This document shows positions 54,618-63,960 of a stretch of 64,000 nucleotides of DNA, one piece after another. Each line of letters starts with the position of its first letter. Positions within the stretch are counted from its first letter, which is position 1. The translations under genes were made by a program, and so were the position numbers. Origin of the DNA: Thermus parvatiensis (GTDB lineage Bacteria > Deinococcota > Deinococci > Deinococcales > Thermaceae); the NCBI RefSeq assembly GCF_001535545.1, contig NZ_CP014141.1, positions 806,001 through 870,000 on the forward strand. The letters are read 5' to 3'. Under the pieces are notes generated by a model, which was given only the letters and a program-made list of their open reading frames with translations, was not told the origin of the DNA and searched no databases.

Positions 54618-55724
54618 ATGCTTGCCGTAGGAATCGTAGGTCTACCCAACGTGGGCAAGTCCACCCTTTTTAACGCCCTGACCCGGGCGAACGCCCTAGC
54701 CGCCAACTACCCCTTCGCCACCATAGACAAGAACGTGGGGGTGGTGCCCCTGGAGGACGAGCGGCTTTACGCCTTGCAGAAGGTCTTCGCCAAGGGGGAA
54801 AGGGTTCCGCCCGTGGTGCCCACCCACGTGGAGTTCGTGGACATCGCCGGGCTCGTCAAGGGGGCCCACAAGGGGGAGGGCTTGGGCAACCAGTTCCTGG
54901 CCCACATCCGCGAGGTGGCGGCCATCGCCCACGTCCTCCGCTGCTTTCCCGACCCCGAGGTGGTCCACGTCATGGGCCGGGTGGACCCCTTGGGGGACGC
55001 CGAGGTGGTGGAGACGGAGCTCCTTTTGGCCGACCTTTCCACCCTGGAAAGGCGCTTGGAGCGCCTTAGGAAGGAGGCCCGGGCCGACCGGGAGAAGCTT
55101 CCCCTCTTGGAGGCGGTGGAAAGTCTCTACGCCCACCTCCAGGAAGGCAAGCCCGCCCGCACCTTCCCCCCTTCCGAGGAGCTGGGCCGCTTCCTCAAGG
55201 AAACCCCCCTCCTCACCGCCAAGCCGGTGATCTACGTGGCCAACGTGGCCGAGGAGGACCTGCCCGAGGGGGAGGGAAACCCCCACGTTCGGGCGGTGCG
55301 GGAAAAGGCCTTGGCGGAGGGGGCGGGGTTTGTGGTGGTTTCGGCCCGCCTCGAGGCGGAGCTCGCCGAGCTTCCCCCCGAGGAGGCCCAGGAGCTCCTC
55401 GCCGCCTATGGTTTGAAAGAAAGCGGGCTTCAGCGCCTGGCCCGGGTGGGCTACGCCGCCTTGGGGCTCATCACCTTCTTCACCGCCGGGGAAAAGGAGG
55501 TGCGGGCCTGGACCGTGCGCCGGGGCACCAAGGCCCCCGAGGCCGCGGGGGAGATCCACTCGGACATGGAGCGGGGCTTCATCCGGGCCGAGGTCATCCC
55601 CTGGGACAGACTGGTGGAGGCCGGGGGGTGGGCGAGGGCCAAGGAAAGGGGCTGGGTGCGCCTCGAGGGCAAGGACTACGAGGTCCAGGACGGGGATGTG
55701 ATCTACGTCCTGTTCAACGCCTAG
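54618..55724 (+). CDS. ychF: Ribosome-associated GTPase/ATPase YchF
   Basis: 368 residues. Obg-family G domain with [14 protein letters not shown] (P-loop), [36 protein letters not shown] and the altered G4 region NVAEEDL, which makes YchF prefer ATP over GTP. The helical insert and C-terminal TGS domain ([28 protein letters not shown]) are present. Confidence 0.96.
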   Translation: MLAVGIVGLPNVGKSTLFNALTRANALAANYPFATIDKNVGVVPLEDERLYALQKVFAKGERVPPVVPTHVEFVDIAGLVKGAHKGEGLGNQFLAHIREVAAIAHVLRCFPDPEVVHVMGRVDPLGDAEVVETELLLADLSTLERRLERLRKEARADREKLPLLEAVESLYAHLQEGKPARTFPPSEELGRFLKETPLLTAKPVIYVANVAEEDLPEGEGNPHVRAVREKALAEGAGFVVVSARLEAELAELPPEEAQELLAAYGLKESGLQRLARVGYAALGLITFFTAGEKEVRAWTVRRGTKAPEAAGEIHSDMERGFIRAEVIPWDRLVEAGGWARAKERGWVRLEGKDYEVQDGDVIYVLFNA

Positions 55725-55744
55725 CTTTCCTTTACCCTTTCCCC

Positions 55745-56144
55745 ATGGCCGCGACCGTGCGTGTGGAGCTTTCGCAGCTCGGCCCCTCCACCTCGGAGGG
55801 GGTGGTGCGGGGGAAGCACCGCGTCCTGGTGGACCGTCCCGTGGAGAAGGGCGGGGAGGACCGGGGGCCATGGGGGCGAGCTCCTCCTCGTGGCCTTGGG
55901 GGGCTGCTTCTTGAGCAACCTCCTCGCCGCCATCCGGGCCCGGGAGGCCCCCATCGGGGAGGTGCGGGTGGTGGAGGGCACCTTGGCCGAGGCCCCGCCC
56001 CGCTACCGCCAGATCCGCATGGAGGTCCAGGCCAGGACCGAGGACAGGGCCCTTCTGGAGAAGCTCGTGACCATGGCGGAGCGGGCCTGCATCGTGGCCA
56101 ACACCCTGCGGGGGGGTGTGGACCTCGAGGTCCGGGTGGTTTGA
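55745..56144 (+). CDS. OsmC/Ohr-family protein (two one-base deletions)
   Basis: About 133 residues after restoring one G in each of two nearby runs (G5 55863-55867 and G5 55872-55876). The repaired core MGGELLLVALGGCFLSNLLAAI holds the first redox Cys; the second is in AERACIVANTL. OsmC proteins are thiol-dependent peroxidases. The stop codon is embedded in the tRNA-Gln promoter. Confidence 0.82.
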
Positions 56145-56169
56145 CCTAGACCTGCCCATGGGCTAAAAT
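56141..56169 (+). promoter_or_regulatory. tRNA-Gln promoter
   Basis: TTGACC (56141-56146), 17 nt, TAAAAT (56164-56169). It overlaps the end of the OsmC-like gene; the tRNA starts 25 nt after the -10. Confidence 0.72.
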
Positions 56170-56194
56170 CCCCTCTGGGCCTTTGGCCCTTCGC

Positions 56195-56268
56195 TGGGGC
56201 GTCGTCTAACGGCAGGACAGCGGACTTTGGATCCGCCGGTGGTGGTTCGAGTCCACCCGCCCCAGCCA
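56195..56268 (+). tRNA. tRNA-Gln (anticodon TTG)
   Basis: Acceptor TGGGGCG pairs with CGCCCCA, discriminator G, encoded CCA. Anticodon stem GCGGA/TCCGC with loop CTTTGGA gives TTG. T arm GGTGGTTCGAGTCCACC. A T-rich stretch (AAGTTTTT) follows and may help termination. Confidence 0.96.
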
Positions 56269-56311
56269 AGTTTTTCACAAGGTTTTCGCAGGTTCCCCAT
56301 AAAATGCGCCC

Positions 56312-56671
56312 GTGGCGGCCTCCTTTGACGGCCTCCTCCTGGTGAGCCCCCACGAGCCCCTTTGGGTCTACGCGGAGCTTGCCCTGGAGCCCAAGGGGCT
56401 TCCCGTCCGCTACTTCGCCTCGGCCAAGGAGGCCCTCTTCTGGTTGCGCGACCACACCCCGAAGGCCATCCTCCTGGACACCGATTTGGACGTGGACCCC
56501 TTCGCCGTCGCAAGCCGCATCCGCCACGTGCGCAGGCTCAAGGAGGTGCCCGTCGCCGTCCTCATCCCCCCTTCGGAAAAGCTCCGCACCACGGCGGAGG
56601 TCGTCCGGGTCCAGGCCATGGAGAAGCCCCTGACCCGCGAGAAGCTCTACCGCTTTTTGGGCCTGGCGTAG
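56312..56671 (+). CDS. Stand-alone receiver-like domain protein
   Basis: 119 residues from GTG 56312, 6 nt after TAAAAT (56300-56305). The pattern GLLLVSPHEPLWVYAELALE, KAILLDTDLDVDPFAVASRIR, EVPVAVLIPP and MEKPLTREKLYRFLG follows a CheY-like fold; LLDTDLD has an Asp at the expected phospho-acceptor site, VAVLIP and MEKP match the T/S and K regions, but the N-terminal acidic pair is missing. Likely a degenerate receiver; no output domain. Confidence 0.7.
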   Translation: MAASFDGLLLVSPHEPLWVYAELALEPKGLPVRYFASAKEALFWLRDHTPKAILLDTDLDVDPFAVASRIRHVRRLKEVPVAVLIPPSEKLRTTAEVVRVQAMEKPLTREKLYRFLGLA

Positions 56672-56693
56672 GGGTTTGGGTAAACTGGTGCTC

Positions 56694-58770
56694 GTGCGGC
56701 TTGCGCGGCTACTCCTCTGGGGCCTTTTGGGGGCGGTTTTGGGCGGGGCGGCGGCGTTGGGCTATTTGGCCTACGCCTACACCCGGGACCTGCCCGACCT
56801 CTCCGCCTTTGAGCGGTTAAGGCTCACCGCCACCACCACCCTCTACGCCCGGGACGGCTCCATCCTCGCCCTCCTCGCCAGCGTGGAGGACGGGCGGGCC
56901 ATCAACCGGAGCCTGGTCCGCCTCTCCGAGGTTTCGCCCGCGGCCCTTGCCGCCATCGTCTTCTCCGAGGACCGGCGCTTCTACAGCCACTACGGCGTGG
57001 ACCCCGTGCGGCTTCTCGGGGCCCTGTACGCGGTGCTCACCGGGGATCTCCAGGGGGGAGCACCATCACCACCCAGGTCATCAAGAACACCCTCCTCAAG
57101 GAGCTCGCCCAGGCCCGCACCCTGGAGCGCAAGGTGAAGGAGTGGGTCCTGGCCCTGGAGCTGGAGAGGCGCTACACCAAGGCGGAGATCCTGGAGATGT
57201 ACCTCAACGTGATCCCCTGGGGGGGAATGCCGTGGGCATCCGCGCCGCCGCCGAGGCCTACTTCGGCAAGGACCCCGCGGCCCTGACCCTCGCCGAGGGG
57301 CTTTACTTGGCGAGCCTTATCCCCGCCCCCAACGCCCGCTACCAGGACCTCGAGGGGGTGCGCCGCCGCATGCGCCGGATCCTGAACGAGATGGTCCGGG
57401 AGGGCTGGATCACCGAGGCCCTGGCGGAGCGGGCCTGGAAGGAGCCGCTTAAGCCCCGGGGCTGGGAGGTGCGCTACGACGAGGAAGGCAACCTTCTGGA
57501 GGCCCGCCTGGTGGACCCGGAGGCCCGCATCCTCCGCTCCGTGGACTACCGCCTCGCTCCCCACTTCGTCCTCGAGGTCCGGCGCTTCCTGGAGGAGCGC
57601 TTCGGCAAGGAGAAGGTCTATGGGGAGGGGGGGCTTAGGGTTTACACCACCCTGGATCCCAGGATGCAGGAGGCCGCGGAGAAGGCGGCCCAGAGGGCGC
57701 GGCTTCCCGATGGGGCGGACCTCGCCATCGTGGGCCTGGACCCGGAGACGGGGAGGTCTTGGCCATGGTGGGGGGGGTGCGCCGGGAGAACGACGAGTAC
57801 AACCGGGCGACCCGGGCCCTGAGAAACCCGGGGAGCGCGGTCAAGCCCTTCGTCTACGCCACCGCCCTGGAGGCGGGCTGGACCCAGGTGACCCTGGTGC
57901 CCGACCGGCCCATGGAGTTCAAGGACCCGAGCCAGCCAGGGGGTGTCTGGAGGCCTAAGAACTTCTCCGGCACTTTCCTGAACCGGGAGATTACGGTGCG
58001 CTACGCCCTGGACCTTTCCCTCAACCTCCCCGCCGTCTACACCGCCCAGGCGGTGGGCCTGGACCGGGTGGCGGCGAAGCTCGCCCAGGCGGGGTTCGCG
58101 GTGCGCTACGCCGTCCCCGCCATCGCCATCGGGGGGCCTCCATCACCCCCGTGGACCTGGCCGCGGCCTACGCCGCCTTCACCAACGGCGGCTACCGGGT
58201 GGCTCCCCTCCTGGTCCTGCGGGTGGAGGACCAGGCGGGCCGGGTCCTGTACCAGGCCGCCCCCCACAGGACCCGGCTCTTCAGCCCGGAGGTGGCCTAC
58301 CAGGGCTGGGACCTCCTCAAGGGGTACGTCTACGACCTGGGGGAGAGGGGCCTCGCCAAGGGGGCCCGGATCCCGGGACGGGTGGTGGGGGGGAAGACGG
58401 GCACCACCAACGAGGCCCGGGACCTTTGGTTCGCCGGGGTAACCCGGGGGCTTTCCGCCGTGGTCTGGGTGGGGCGGGACGACAACCGGCCCCTCAGGAT
58501 GGGGGGGAGGGAGCCCAGTAGCTCCGTGGTCAACCCCCCCATCTGGCGGGACTTCGTGGCCGAGGCCCTAAAGGGGCGCCCTGGGGGCGACTTTCCCCCC
58601 CTTCGGGGCTTGTGCCCGTGCGGGTGGACCTGGAGACCGGCCTGCCGAGCGAAAAGGGGGTGGTGGTCTACGTGCCCGAGGGCAAGGTGCCGTCGGAGAG
58701 GCCCCCGGAGGAAAGCCCCGCCTTGCCCCTTCCCCTCCCCCTCCTCACACCCCCGGAGGGCGGGCTTTAG
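56694..58770 (+). CDS. Class A (bifunctional) penicillin-binding protein (five one-base deletions)
   Basis: About 693 residues after restoring one base at each of G6 57053-57058, G7 57219-57225, G4 57750-57753, G6 58131-58136 and C7 58595-58601. Start GTG 56694 is 7 nt after TAAACT. One N-terminal helix; glycosyltransferase domain with SEDRRFYSHYGVDPVR and STITTQVIKNTLLKE; transpeptidase domain with SxxK as PGSAVKPFVY, SxN as LSLNLPAVY and KTG as GGKTGTTNEARDLWF. Pro-rich tail. It polymerises and crosslinks peptidoglycan. Confidence 0.92.
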
Positions 58771-58779
58771 GAGGGCGGT

Positions 58780-59514
58780 GTGGAGCGGGTAAGGGTCGTC
58801 TTGGTGGAGCCCCAGGAGCCGATGAACCTGGGGGCGGTGGCCCGGGCCATGCGGAACTTCGGGCTTTCCCGCCTTTACGTGGTGAACCCCCCGCCCCGGG
58901 TGGGTCCGCCCTGGGCCAAGGAGGCCTACTGGCTTGCCGTTCACGCCGAGGAGGTGCTGGAGAAGGCCCAGGTGGCGGGGAGCCTCCTGGAGGCCCTTCG
59001 GGGGGCGCAGCTCGTGGTGGCCACCACGGGCCGTCCCCGGGAGGTCTACCCCGCCCCCGTCGCCCCGGCCTGGGAGGTGGCGGACCGGGTGGCGGCCTTC
59101 CCCGGGGAGGTGGCCTTGGTTTTCGGGCGGGAGACCTTCGGCCTCACCAACGAGGAGCTGGAGCTCGCCCACCTCATCGGCTACATCCCCACGGCCCCGG
59201 AGCAGCCCTCCTTGAACCTGGCCCAGGCGGTGGTGGTCTTCGCCTATGAGCTCTTCAAGCGCCAGGGAAAGGGGGTGGGCCTAAAGGAGGAGGGCGAGCC
59301 CGCCCCGGTGGAGGCCCTCGAGGCCTTCTTCCAGGACCTGGGGCGGTACATCCTGGAGATCGGCTTCACCGACGAGCGCCGTTTCCCCTACGCCATGCGC
59401 CGCCTCCGGCGGATCTTCCACAAGGCCGGCCTCACCCTGGGGGAGGTCCAGATGCTCCGGGGTCTCCTTCACCAGAGCCGCTTCGCCCAGAGGAGAAAGG
59501 ATGACGGAGCATAG
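58780..59514 (+). CDS. trmJ: TrmJ-type SPOUT RNA 2'-O-methyltransferase
   Basis: 244 residues from GTG 58780. SPOUT motifs: MNLGAVARAMRNFGLSRLYVVNP, ALVFGRETFGLTNEELELAHLIGYIPT and SLNLAQAVVVFAYELF, with a C-terminal extension (FTDERRFPYAMRRLRRIFHKAGL) typical of TrmJ, which methylates ribose at position 32 of tRNAs. Confidence 0.88.
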   Translation: MERVRVVLVEPQEPMNLGAVARAMRNFGLSRLYVVNPPPRVGPPWAKEAYWLAVHAEEVLEKAQVAGSLLEALRGAQLVVATTGRPREVYPAPVAPAWEVADRVAAFPGEVALVFGRETFGLTNEELELAHLIGYIPTAPEQPSLNLAQAVVVFAYELFKRQGKGVGLKEEGEPAPVEALEAFFQDLGRYILEIGFTDERRFPYAMRRLRRIFHKAGLTLGEVQMLRGLLHQSRFAQRRKDDGA

Positions 59515-61051
59515 CCTCTACCGCCTCGTCCGCCTGGCCCAAAGGCTTTTTCCCCCCGCCATCGCCCTGGTGGTCCTGGCCTTTGAGCTCGCCCTTTCCC
59601 CCTTTGACCACACCAGCGCCCTCTTCTGGCTCCGCCTGGGCTTCTACGGCCTCGTGGGGCCCCTGGTCACCTACGCGGTCCTGGAGTGGATCGCCCAGGA
59701 GGTCCTGGAGAAGGCCCGGGCCGAGCGGGCCCTGGAGGAGGCGAACCGGAGGCTCCTCGCCTCGGAGCGGGTTTTCCGCGAGGCCCTGGCGAGCGAAAAC
59801 CTGGAGGAGGCGGTGCTACGCATCGCCCGGGGCCTGGAGGAGACCCTGGGGTACCCCGTGGCCCTCGAGGCCGAGGGGGTGCGCTCGGGGGAGGGGTGCG
59901 GCGGGGGCCGGCGGGTCGCCCTGCCCGGGCTTAAGGGGTACTTGGAGGCCTGCGGGGACGGGACGGACCAGGTCTTCCTGGAGGTCCTGGCCCACGAGGT
60001 GGCGGGGGCGCTCCAGGCGGTGGTGGCCCGGAGCCGCGACCTCCTCACCCTTTTTGAGGTGGACCAGGCCCTGAAGGCCGAGGCCAACCTGGATCGGCTT
60101 CTAGAGGGGCTTTTGGACCGGATCCGCGCCTGGGCGGGGGCCGAGGGGGGTGGGGTCCTCCTCTTGGACGAGGAGGGCTTTCTCCTGGCCCGGGTGGTCC
60201 AGGGGCTTGCCCTTCCCTCCCACCCCTTCCTCCCCGAGGGGGCCTGGAAGGCGGCGCTCCAGGGCCCGGTCTTCGTGGAAAAGGGGGTCCTGGCCCTCCC
60301 CTTAAAGGCGCGGGAGCCCGTGGGGGTGCTTGTCCTCAAGGGCGAGGACCTTTCCCGGCGCATCCCCTTCCTCTCCTTCCTCGCCTCCCAGGTGGCCCTG
60401 GCGGTGCGGAACGCCCAGGCCTACCTGAAGGCGGAGGAACTCGCCATCAACGAGGAGCGCACCCGCATTGCCCGGGAGATCCACGACGGCCTCGCCCAAA
60501 GCCTCGCCTTCATGGCCCTGAAGCTGGACCTAGTGGAGCGGCTTTTGGAGAAGGACAAAGAGGCGGCCCTGGGGGCCCTCGCCGAGGTGCGGGAAACCCT
60601 TAGGGCCCAGATCCGCGAGGTGCGGCGGAGCATCTTCGCCCTAAGGCCCATTGACCTGGAGCGCTACGGTTTTCTAGAGTCCTTACGCCGCTACGCCCAG
60701 GCCTTCGCCGAGCAGGCGGGCTTTAGGGTCCAGCTTTCCCTTCCCCAAAGCGTGGGCCTCTCCCAGGCGAGCGAGCTCGTCCTCTTCCGGGTCCTCCAGG
60801 AGGCCCTCACCAACGCCGCCAAGCACGCCAGGCCCACCCGGGTGGAGGTGGTGCTGGAGCCCTTGGGGGAAAGGGGTGCGAGGCTCGTCGTGCGGGACAA
60901 CGGCCAGGGCTTCGCCGTTCCCAAGGCCCAGGGTCTTGGCGGGTTTGGCCTCACCCAGATGCGCGAGAGGGTGGAGGCCCGGGGCGGGCGGTTCTGGGTG
61001 GTCTCGGTGCCGGGGCGGGGGACGGAGGTGGGGGCGGAGGTGCCTTACTAG
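59501..61051 (+). CDS. Sensor histidine kinase with GAF domain (NarL/LiaS-type)
   Basis: 516 residues: two N-terminal membrane helices (about 20-62), a coiled-coil linker, a GAF-like domain (about 185-310), then a HisKA_3 dimerisation helix with the phospho-acceptor His in ARIAREIHDGLAQSLAFM and a HATPase domain (FRVLQEALTNAAKHARPTRVEV and VRDNGQGF). No response regulator lies adjacent. It overlaps trmJ by 14 nt. Confidence 0.87.
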   Translation: MTEHSLYRLVRLAQRLFPPAIALVVLAFELALSPFDHTSALFWLRLGFYGLVGPLVTYAVLEWIAQEVLEKARAERALEEANRRLLASERVFREALASENLEEAVLRIARGLEETLGYPVALEAEGVRSGEGCGGGRRVALPGLKGYLEACGDGTDQVFLEVLAHEVAGALQAVVARSRDLLTLFEVDQALKAEANLDRLLEGLLDRIRAWAGAEGGGVLLLDEEGFLLARVVQGLALPSHPFLPEGAWKAALQGPVFVEKGVLALPLKAREPVGVLVLKGEDLSRRIPFLSFLASQVALAVRNAQAYLKAEELAINEERTRIAREIHDGLAQSLAFMALKLDLVERLLEKDKEAALGALAEVRETLRAQIREVRRSIFALRPIDLERYGFLESLRRYAQAFAEQAGFRVQLSLPQSVGLSQASELVLFRVLQEALTNAAKHARPTRVEVVLEPLGERGARLVVRDNGQGFAVPKAQGLGGFGLTQMRERVEARGGRFWVVSVPGRGTEVGAEVPY

Positions 61052-61058
61052 GTACCCC

Positions 61059-61078
61059 ACCGTGGCTTTCGCCACGGT
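61059..61078. terminator. Hairpin after the histidine kinase gene
   Basis: Perfect 8-bp stem ACCGTGGC-TTTC-GCCACGGT. There is no T run, so it may be a factor-dependent or bidirectional end. Confidence 0.45.
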
Positions 61079-61141
61079 AGGGGCCCCAAAGAAGGTCCTC
61101 CCACCGTCAAGGCGAACGGAAGGGAAAGGTATCATGGGGGC

Positions 61142-61627
61142 ATGGACCGGCCCGTGCGCGTTCTTTTCGTCTGCCTGGGGAATATCTGCCGTAGCCCCAT
61201 GGCCGAGGGCATCTTCCGCAAGCTCCTGAAGGAGCGGGGCCTCGAGGACCGCTTTGAGGTGGACTCGGCGGGCACCGGGGCCTGGCACGTGGGCGAGCCC
61301 ATGGACCCCCGGGCGAGGCGGGTCTTGGAGGAGGAGGGGGCCTACTTCCCCCACGTGGCCCGGAGGCTAAGCCGGGAGGATGTCCTCACCTACGACCACA
61401 TCTTGGTCATGGACCGGGAGAACCTGGAGGAGGTCCTGAGGCGCTTCCCCGAGGCTCGGGGCAAGGTGCGCCTGGTCCTGGAGGAGCTTGGCGGGGGCGA
61501 GGTCCAGGACCCCTACTACGGGGATCTAGAGGACTTCCGGGAGGTCTACTGGACCCTGGAGGCGGCCTTGAAGGCCTTCTTGGACCGGCATGGATCCCCT
61601 AGCCCTGCTTCGGAAGACCGGGCTTGA
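61142..61627 (+). CDS. Low-molecular-weight protein phosphatase (deglycation partner)
   Basis: 161 residues from ATG 61142, 6 nt after TATCAT (61130-61135). The P-loop is VLFVCLGNICRSPMAEG (CX5R) and the acid loop is VQDPYYGDLEDF. It overlaps the fructosamine kinase gene by 38 nt. In bacteria such phosphatases beside FN3K homologues dephosphorylate ribulosamine 5-phosphates, so it may act in protein repair and not in tyrosine signalling. Confidence 0.85.
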   Translation: MDRPVRVLFVCLGNICRSPMAEGIFRKLLKERGLEDRFEVDSAGTGAWHVGEPMDPRARRVLEEEGAYFPHVARRLSREDVLTYDHILVMDRENLEEVLRRFPEARGKVRLVLEELGGGEVQDPYYGDLEDFREVYWTLEAALKAFLDRHGSPSPASEDRA

Positions 61628-62378
61628 GGCGGAAGGCCCGGCCCTCCCCCTCCACGGGGGGGACATCTCCCGGGTGTGGCGGGTGGGGCGGTTCGTGGTG
61701 AAAACGGCCCAGGACCCCCCGCCCGGTCTCTTCCGGGCCGAGGCCCGGGGGCTTCAGGCCCTGGCCGAGCGCGGGGTGCGGGTGCCCCGGGTCCACTGGG
61801 TGGGGGAGGAGGGCCTGGTCCTGGAGTACCTAGAGCCCGGCCCCGAGGACTGGGAGGGCCTGGCCCGGATGCTTGCGGCCCTCCACCGGAGGCGGGAGGC
61901 GGCCTACCGCGCCGAGCCTGGCTTCCTCGGCACCTTCCCCCTTCCTGGGCGGGAGGGCGGGGCGTGGACCGCCTTCTTCTACGAGCGGTGCGTCCTTCCC
62001 CTCCTCGAGGCCACCTGGGACCGGCTTCAGGGCCTCGGCCCCAAGGTGGAGGCCCTTTACCAAAGGCCCCTTCCCGCCGAGGGCCCTGCGCCCCTCCACG
62101 GGGACCTTTGGCACGGGAACGTCTACTTCGCCCCGGAGGGGCCGGCGCTCCTGGACCCCTCCTTCTTCGTGGGGGAAAGGGGGGTGGACCTGGCCATGAT
62201 GCGCCTTTTCGGGGGGTTTCCCCGAAGATTCTGGGAGGTCTACGGGGAGCTTTACCCCATTCCCGAGGAGGTGGAAAGGGCCCTTCCCCGCTACCAGGTC
62301 TACTACCTCTTGGCCCACGTCCACTTCTTCGGCCGGGGCTACTTGGGGGCGCTGTGGAGGGCGATTTCCGCCTCTTAG
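61590..62378 (+). CDS. Fructosamine/ribulosamine kinase-family protein
   Basis: 262 residues of the FN3K family: LHGGDISRVWRVGRFVVKTA, HWVGEEGLVLEYLEPGPEDWEGLARMLAALHRR, catalytic HGDLWHGNVYF and DPSFFVGERGVDLAMMRLFGGF. Such enzymes phosphorylate sugar amines on proteins and cause them to fall off. Starts inside the phosphatase gene. Confidence 0.9.
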   Translation: MDPLALLRKTGLEAEGPALPLHGGDISRVWRVGRFVVKTAQDPPPGLFRAEARGLQALAERGVRVPRVHWVGEEGLVLEYLEPGPEDWEGLARMLAALHRRREAAYRAEPGFLGTFPLPGREGGAWTAFFYERCVLPLLEATWDRLQGLGPKVEALYQRPLPAEGPAPLHGDLWHGNVYFAPEGPALLDPSFFVGERGVDLAMMRLFGGFPRRFWEVYGELYPIPEEVERALPRYQVYYLLAHVHFFGRGYLGALWRAISAS

Positions 62379-63103
62379 GCCCCATAGACCTCCTCCAGCT
62401 CCTCGCCCAAGGGGGGAAGACGGGGGCGTTCCGGGTGGAGGGTGGGGAGGTCTACCTGGAGCGGGGCCGCCCCGTGCACGCCGCTTATGGGGGGGCGGAA
62501 GGGGCGGAGGCCCTCCTCGCCGTCCTCGCCCTCAAGGAGGGGCGCTTCCGCTTCTTCCCGGGGGAGGCCGCGCCCAGGCGGACCCTCGAGGGCCCGCTGG
62601 AGGCCTACCTCCTGGAGGCGGTCCGGCGCCTGGGGGAGGGGGTGGAGGTGGGGCCTTTTGACCTGGTGCGGCCCACGGCGGCGGGCCTCGAGGCCCAGGC
62701 CACCCTCGAGCCCGAGGCCTTTGCCCTGCTCCAGGCGGCCTCCGGGGGGAAGAGCCCCTTGGACCTCGCGGCGGCCACGGGGCTTCCCCTGGGCCGGGTG
62801 CTCAAGGGGCTTGGGCAGCTCGCCCGCCTCTGGCTCGTGGAGGTCTCCCCCCGGGTGCCCCGCACCGCCAGGCTCCGGGTGGCCTTAGGGGGGAAGGGGG
62901 CCCAGGTGGACATCCTCCTCCTTAAGGCCTGGCGGGAGCACTTCGGCCGGGTCCTGCGGGTCCGTGTCCGGGCCGGGGAGCGGGAGGCCGTTCTACCCGT
63001 GGAGGGCGCGGAGGGCCTCGGGGTGGTGCTGAGCCTTTCCCCGGAGCTCCTCTTCCACGGCCTGAAGGCGGGGGAAGAGGTCCTGGTCTGGCCCGAGGTA
63101 TAG
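62354..63103 (+). CDS. DUF4388 (PATAN-like) domain protein
   Basis: 249 residues from GTG 62354, overlapping the kinase gene by 25 nt. The N-terminal module GDFRLLGPIDLLQLLAQGGKTGAFRVEGGEVYLERGRPVHAAYGGAEGAEALLAVLALKEGRFRFFPGE is the DUF4388 pattern (a signalling or scaffold domain), followed by a helical part. No enzyme motif. May couple deglycation genes to regulation; this is inference. Confidence 0.75.
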   Translation: MEGDFRLLGPIDLLQLLAQGGKTGAFRVEGGEVYLERGRPVHAAYGGAEGAEALLAVLALKEGRFRFFPGEAAPRRTLEGPLEAYLLEAVRRLGEGVEVGPFDLVRPTAAGLEAQATLEPEAFALLQAASGGKSPLDLAAATGLPLGRVLKGLGQLARLWLVEVSPRVPRTARLRVALGGKGAQVDILLLKAWREHFGRVLRVRVRAGEREAVLPVEGAEGLGVVLSLSPELLFHGLKAGEEVLVWPEV

Positions 63104-63110
63104 TGGCCCC

Positions 63111-63956
63111 ATGCGCGAAGCCCGGGTGGCTTTGGAGTCCGCGGTTCTGACCCACGGCCTGCCTTATCCCTTGAACCTGGAGGTGGCCCTGGCCCTGGAG
63201 GAGGCGGTGCGGGAGGAGGGGGCCATCCCCAAGACCATCGCCCTGGTGCGGGGGGAGGTGCGGGTGGGCTTACCGCGCGAGGAGATGGAGGCCTTGGCGG
63301 CGGGCGGGGCGGAGAAGGCGAGCCTTTGGAACCTCGCGGCCCTCCTCGCCCAGGGAAAGAGCGCCGGGACCACGGTGGCGGCCACGGTCCACCTGGCCCA
63401 CCTCCACGGCATCCCCGTCTTCGCCACCGGGGGGATCGGGGGGGTACACCCCGAGCCCTACGACGAGAGCGCCGACCTTTGGGCCTTGGCCCGGACCCCA
63501 GTTCTGGTGGTCTCTAGCGGCCCCAAGGCCATCCTGGACCTAAAGGCCACCCTGGAGCGCCTGGAGACTTTGGGGGTGAGCCTGGTGGGCTACCGGACGG
63601 ACCGCCTCCCTGCCTTCTTTTCCCCGGACTCCCCTTTCCCCGTCCCCGCCCGGGTGGACACCCCTTTGGAGGCGGCCCGCGTCTACCGCCGGGCCCGGGC
63701 CTTGGGCCTCGGAGGGGTGCTCCTGGTGAACCCGGTGTCCCAGGGGCTCCCTTACGAGCAGGTGGCCCTTTGGGTGGAGGAGGCGGGCCGGATGGCGGCC
63801 CGGGAGGGGGTCTTCGGGAAGGCCCTCACCCCCTACCTCTTGAGGAAGCTCTCGGAGCTCTCCTCGGGGGAGACGGACCGGGTCAACCGGAGGCTCCTCC
63901 TGGAGAACGCCCGCCTTGCGGCCCAGGTCGCCTTGGTCCTGGCAGGGCTAGAATAG
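63111..63956 (+). CDS. psuG: Pseudouridine-5'-phosphate glycosidase
   Basis: 281 residues from ATG 63111, 6 nt after TATAGT (63099-63104), which overlaps the stop of the previous gene. Family blocks ALESAVLTHGLPYPLNLEVALALEEAVREEGAIPKTIALV, GKSAGTTVAATVHLAHLHGIPVFATGGIGGVHP, DLWALARTPVLVVSSGPKAILDL and VNPVSQGLPYE. Splits pseudouridine 5-phosphate to uracil and ribose 5-phosphate. The partner kinase psuK is not seen. Confidence 0.9.
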   Translation: MREARVALESAVLTHGLPYPLNLEVALALEEAVREEGAIPKTIALVRGEVRVGLPREEMEALAAGGAEKASLWNLAALLAQGKSAGTTVAATVHLAHLHGIPVFATGGIGGVHPEPYDESADLWALARTPVLVVSSGPKAILDLKATLERLETLGVSLVGYRTDRLPAFFSPDSPFPVPARVDTPLEAARVYRRARALGLGGVLLVNPVSQGLPYEQVALWVEEAGRMAAREGVFGKALTPYLLRKLSELSSGETDRVNRRLLLENARLAAQVALVLAGLE

Positions 63957-63960
63957 GCAT

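Noticed and set aside
61676..63103. A 475-codon ORF covering the FN3K gene and the DUF4388 gene
   Set aside because: The first half is a shadow of the kinase gene in another frame; the real DUF4388 protein starts at GTG 62354.
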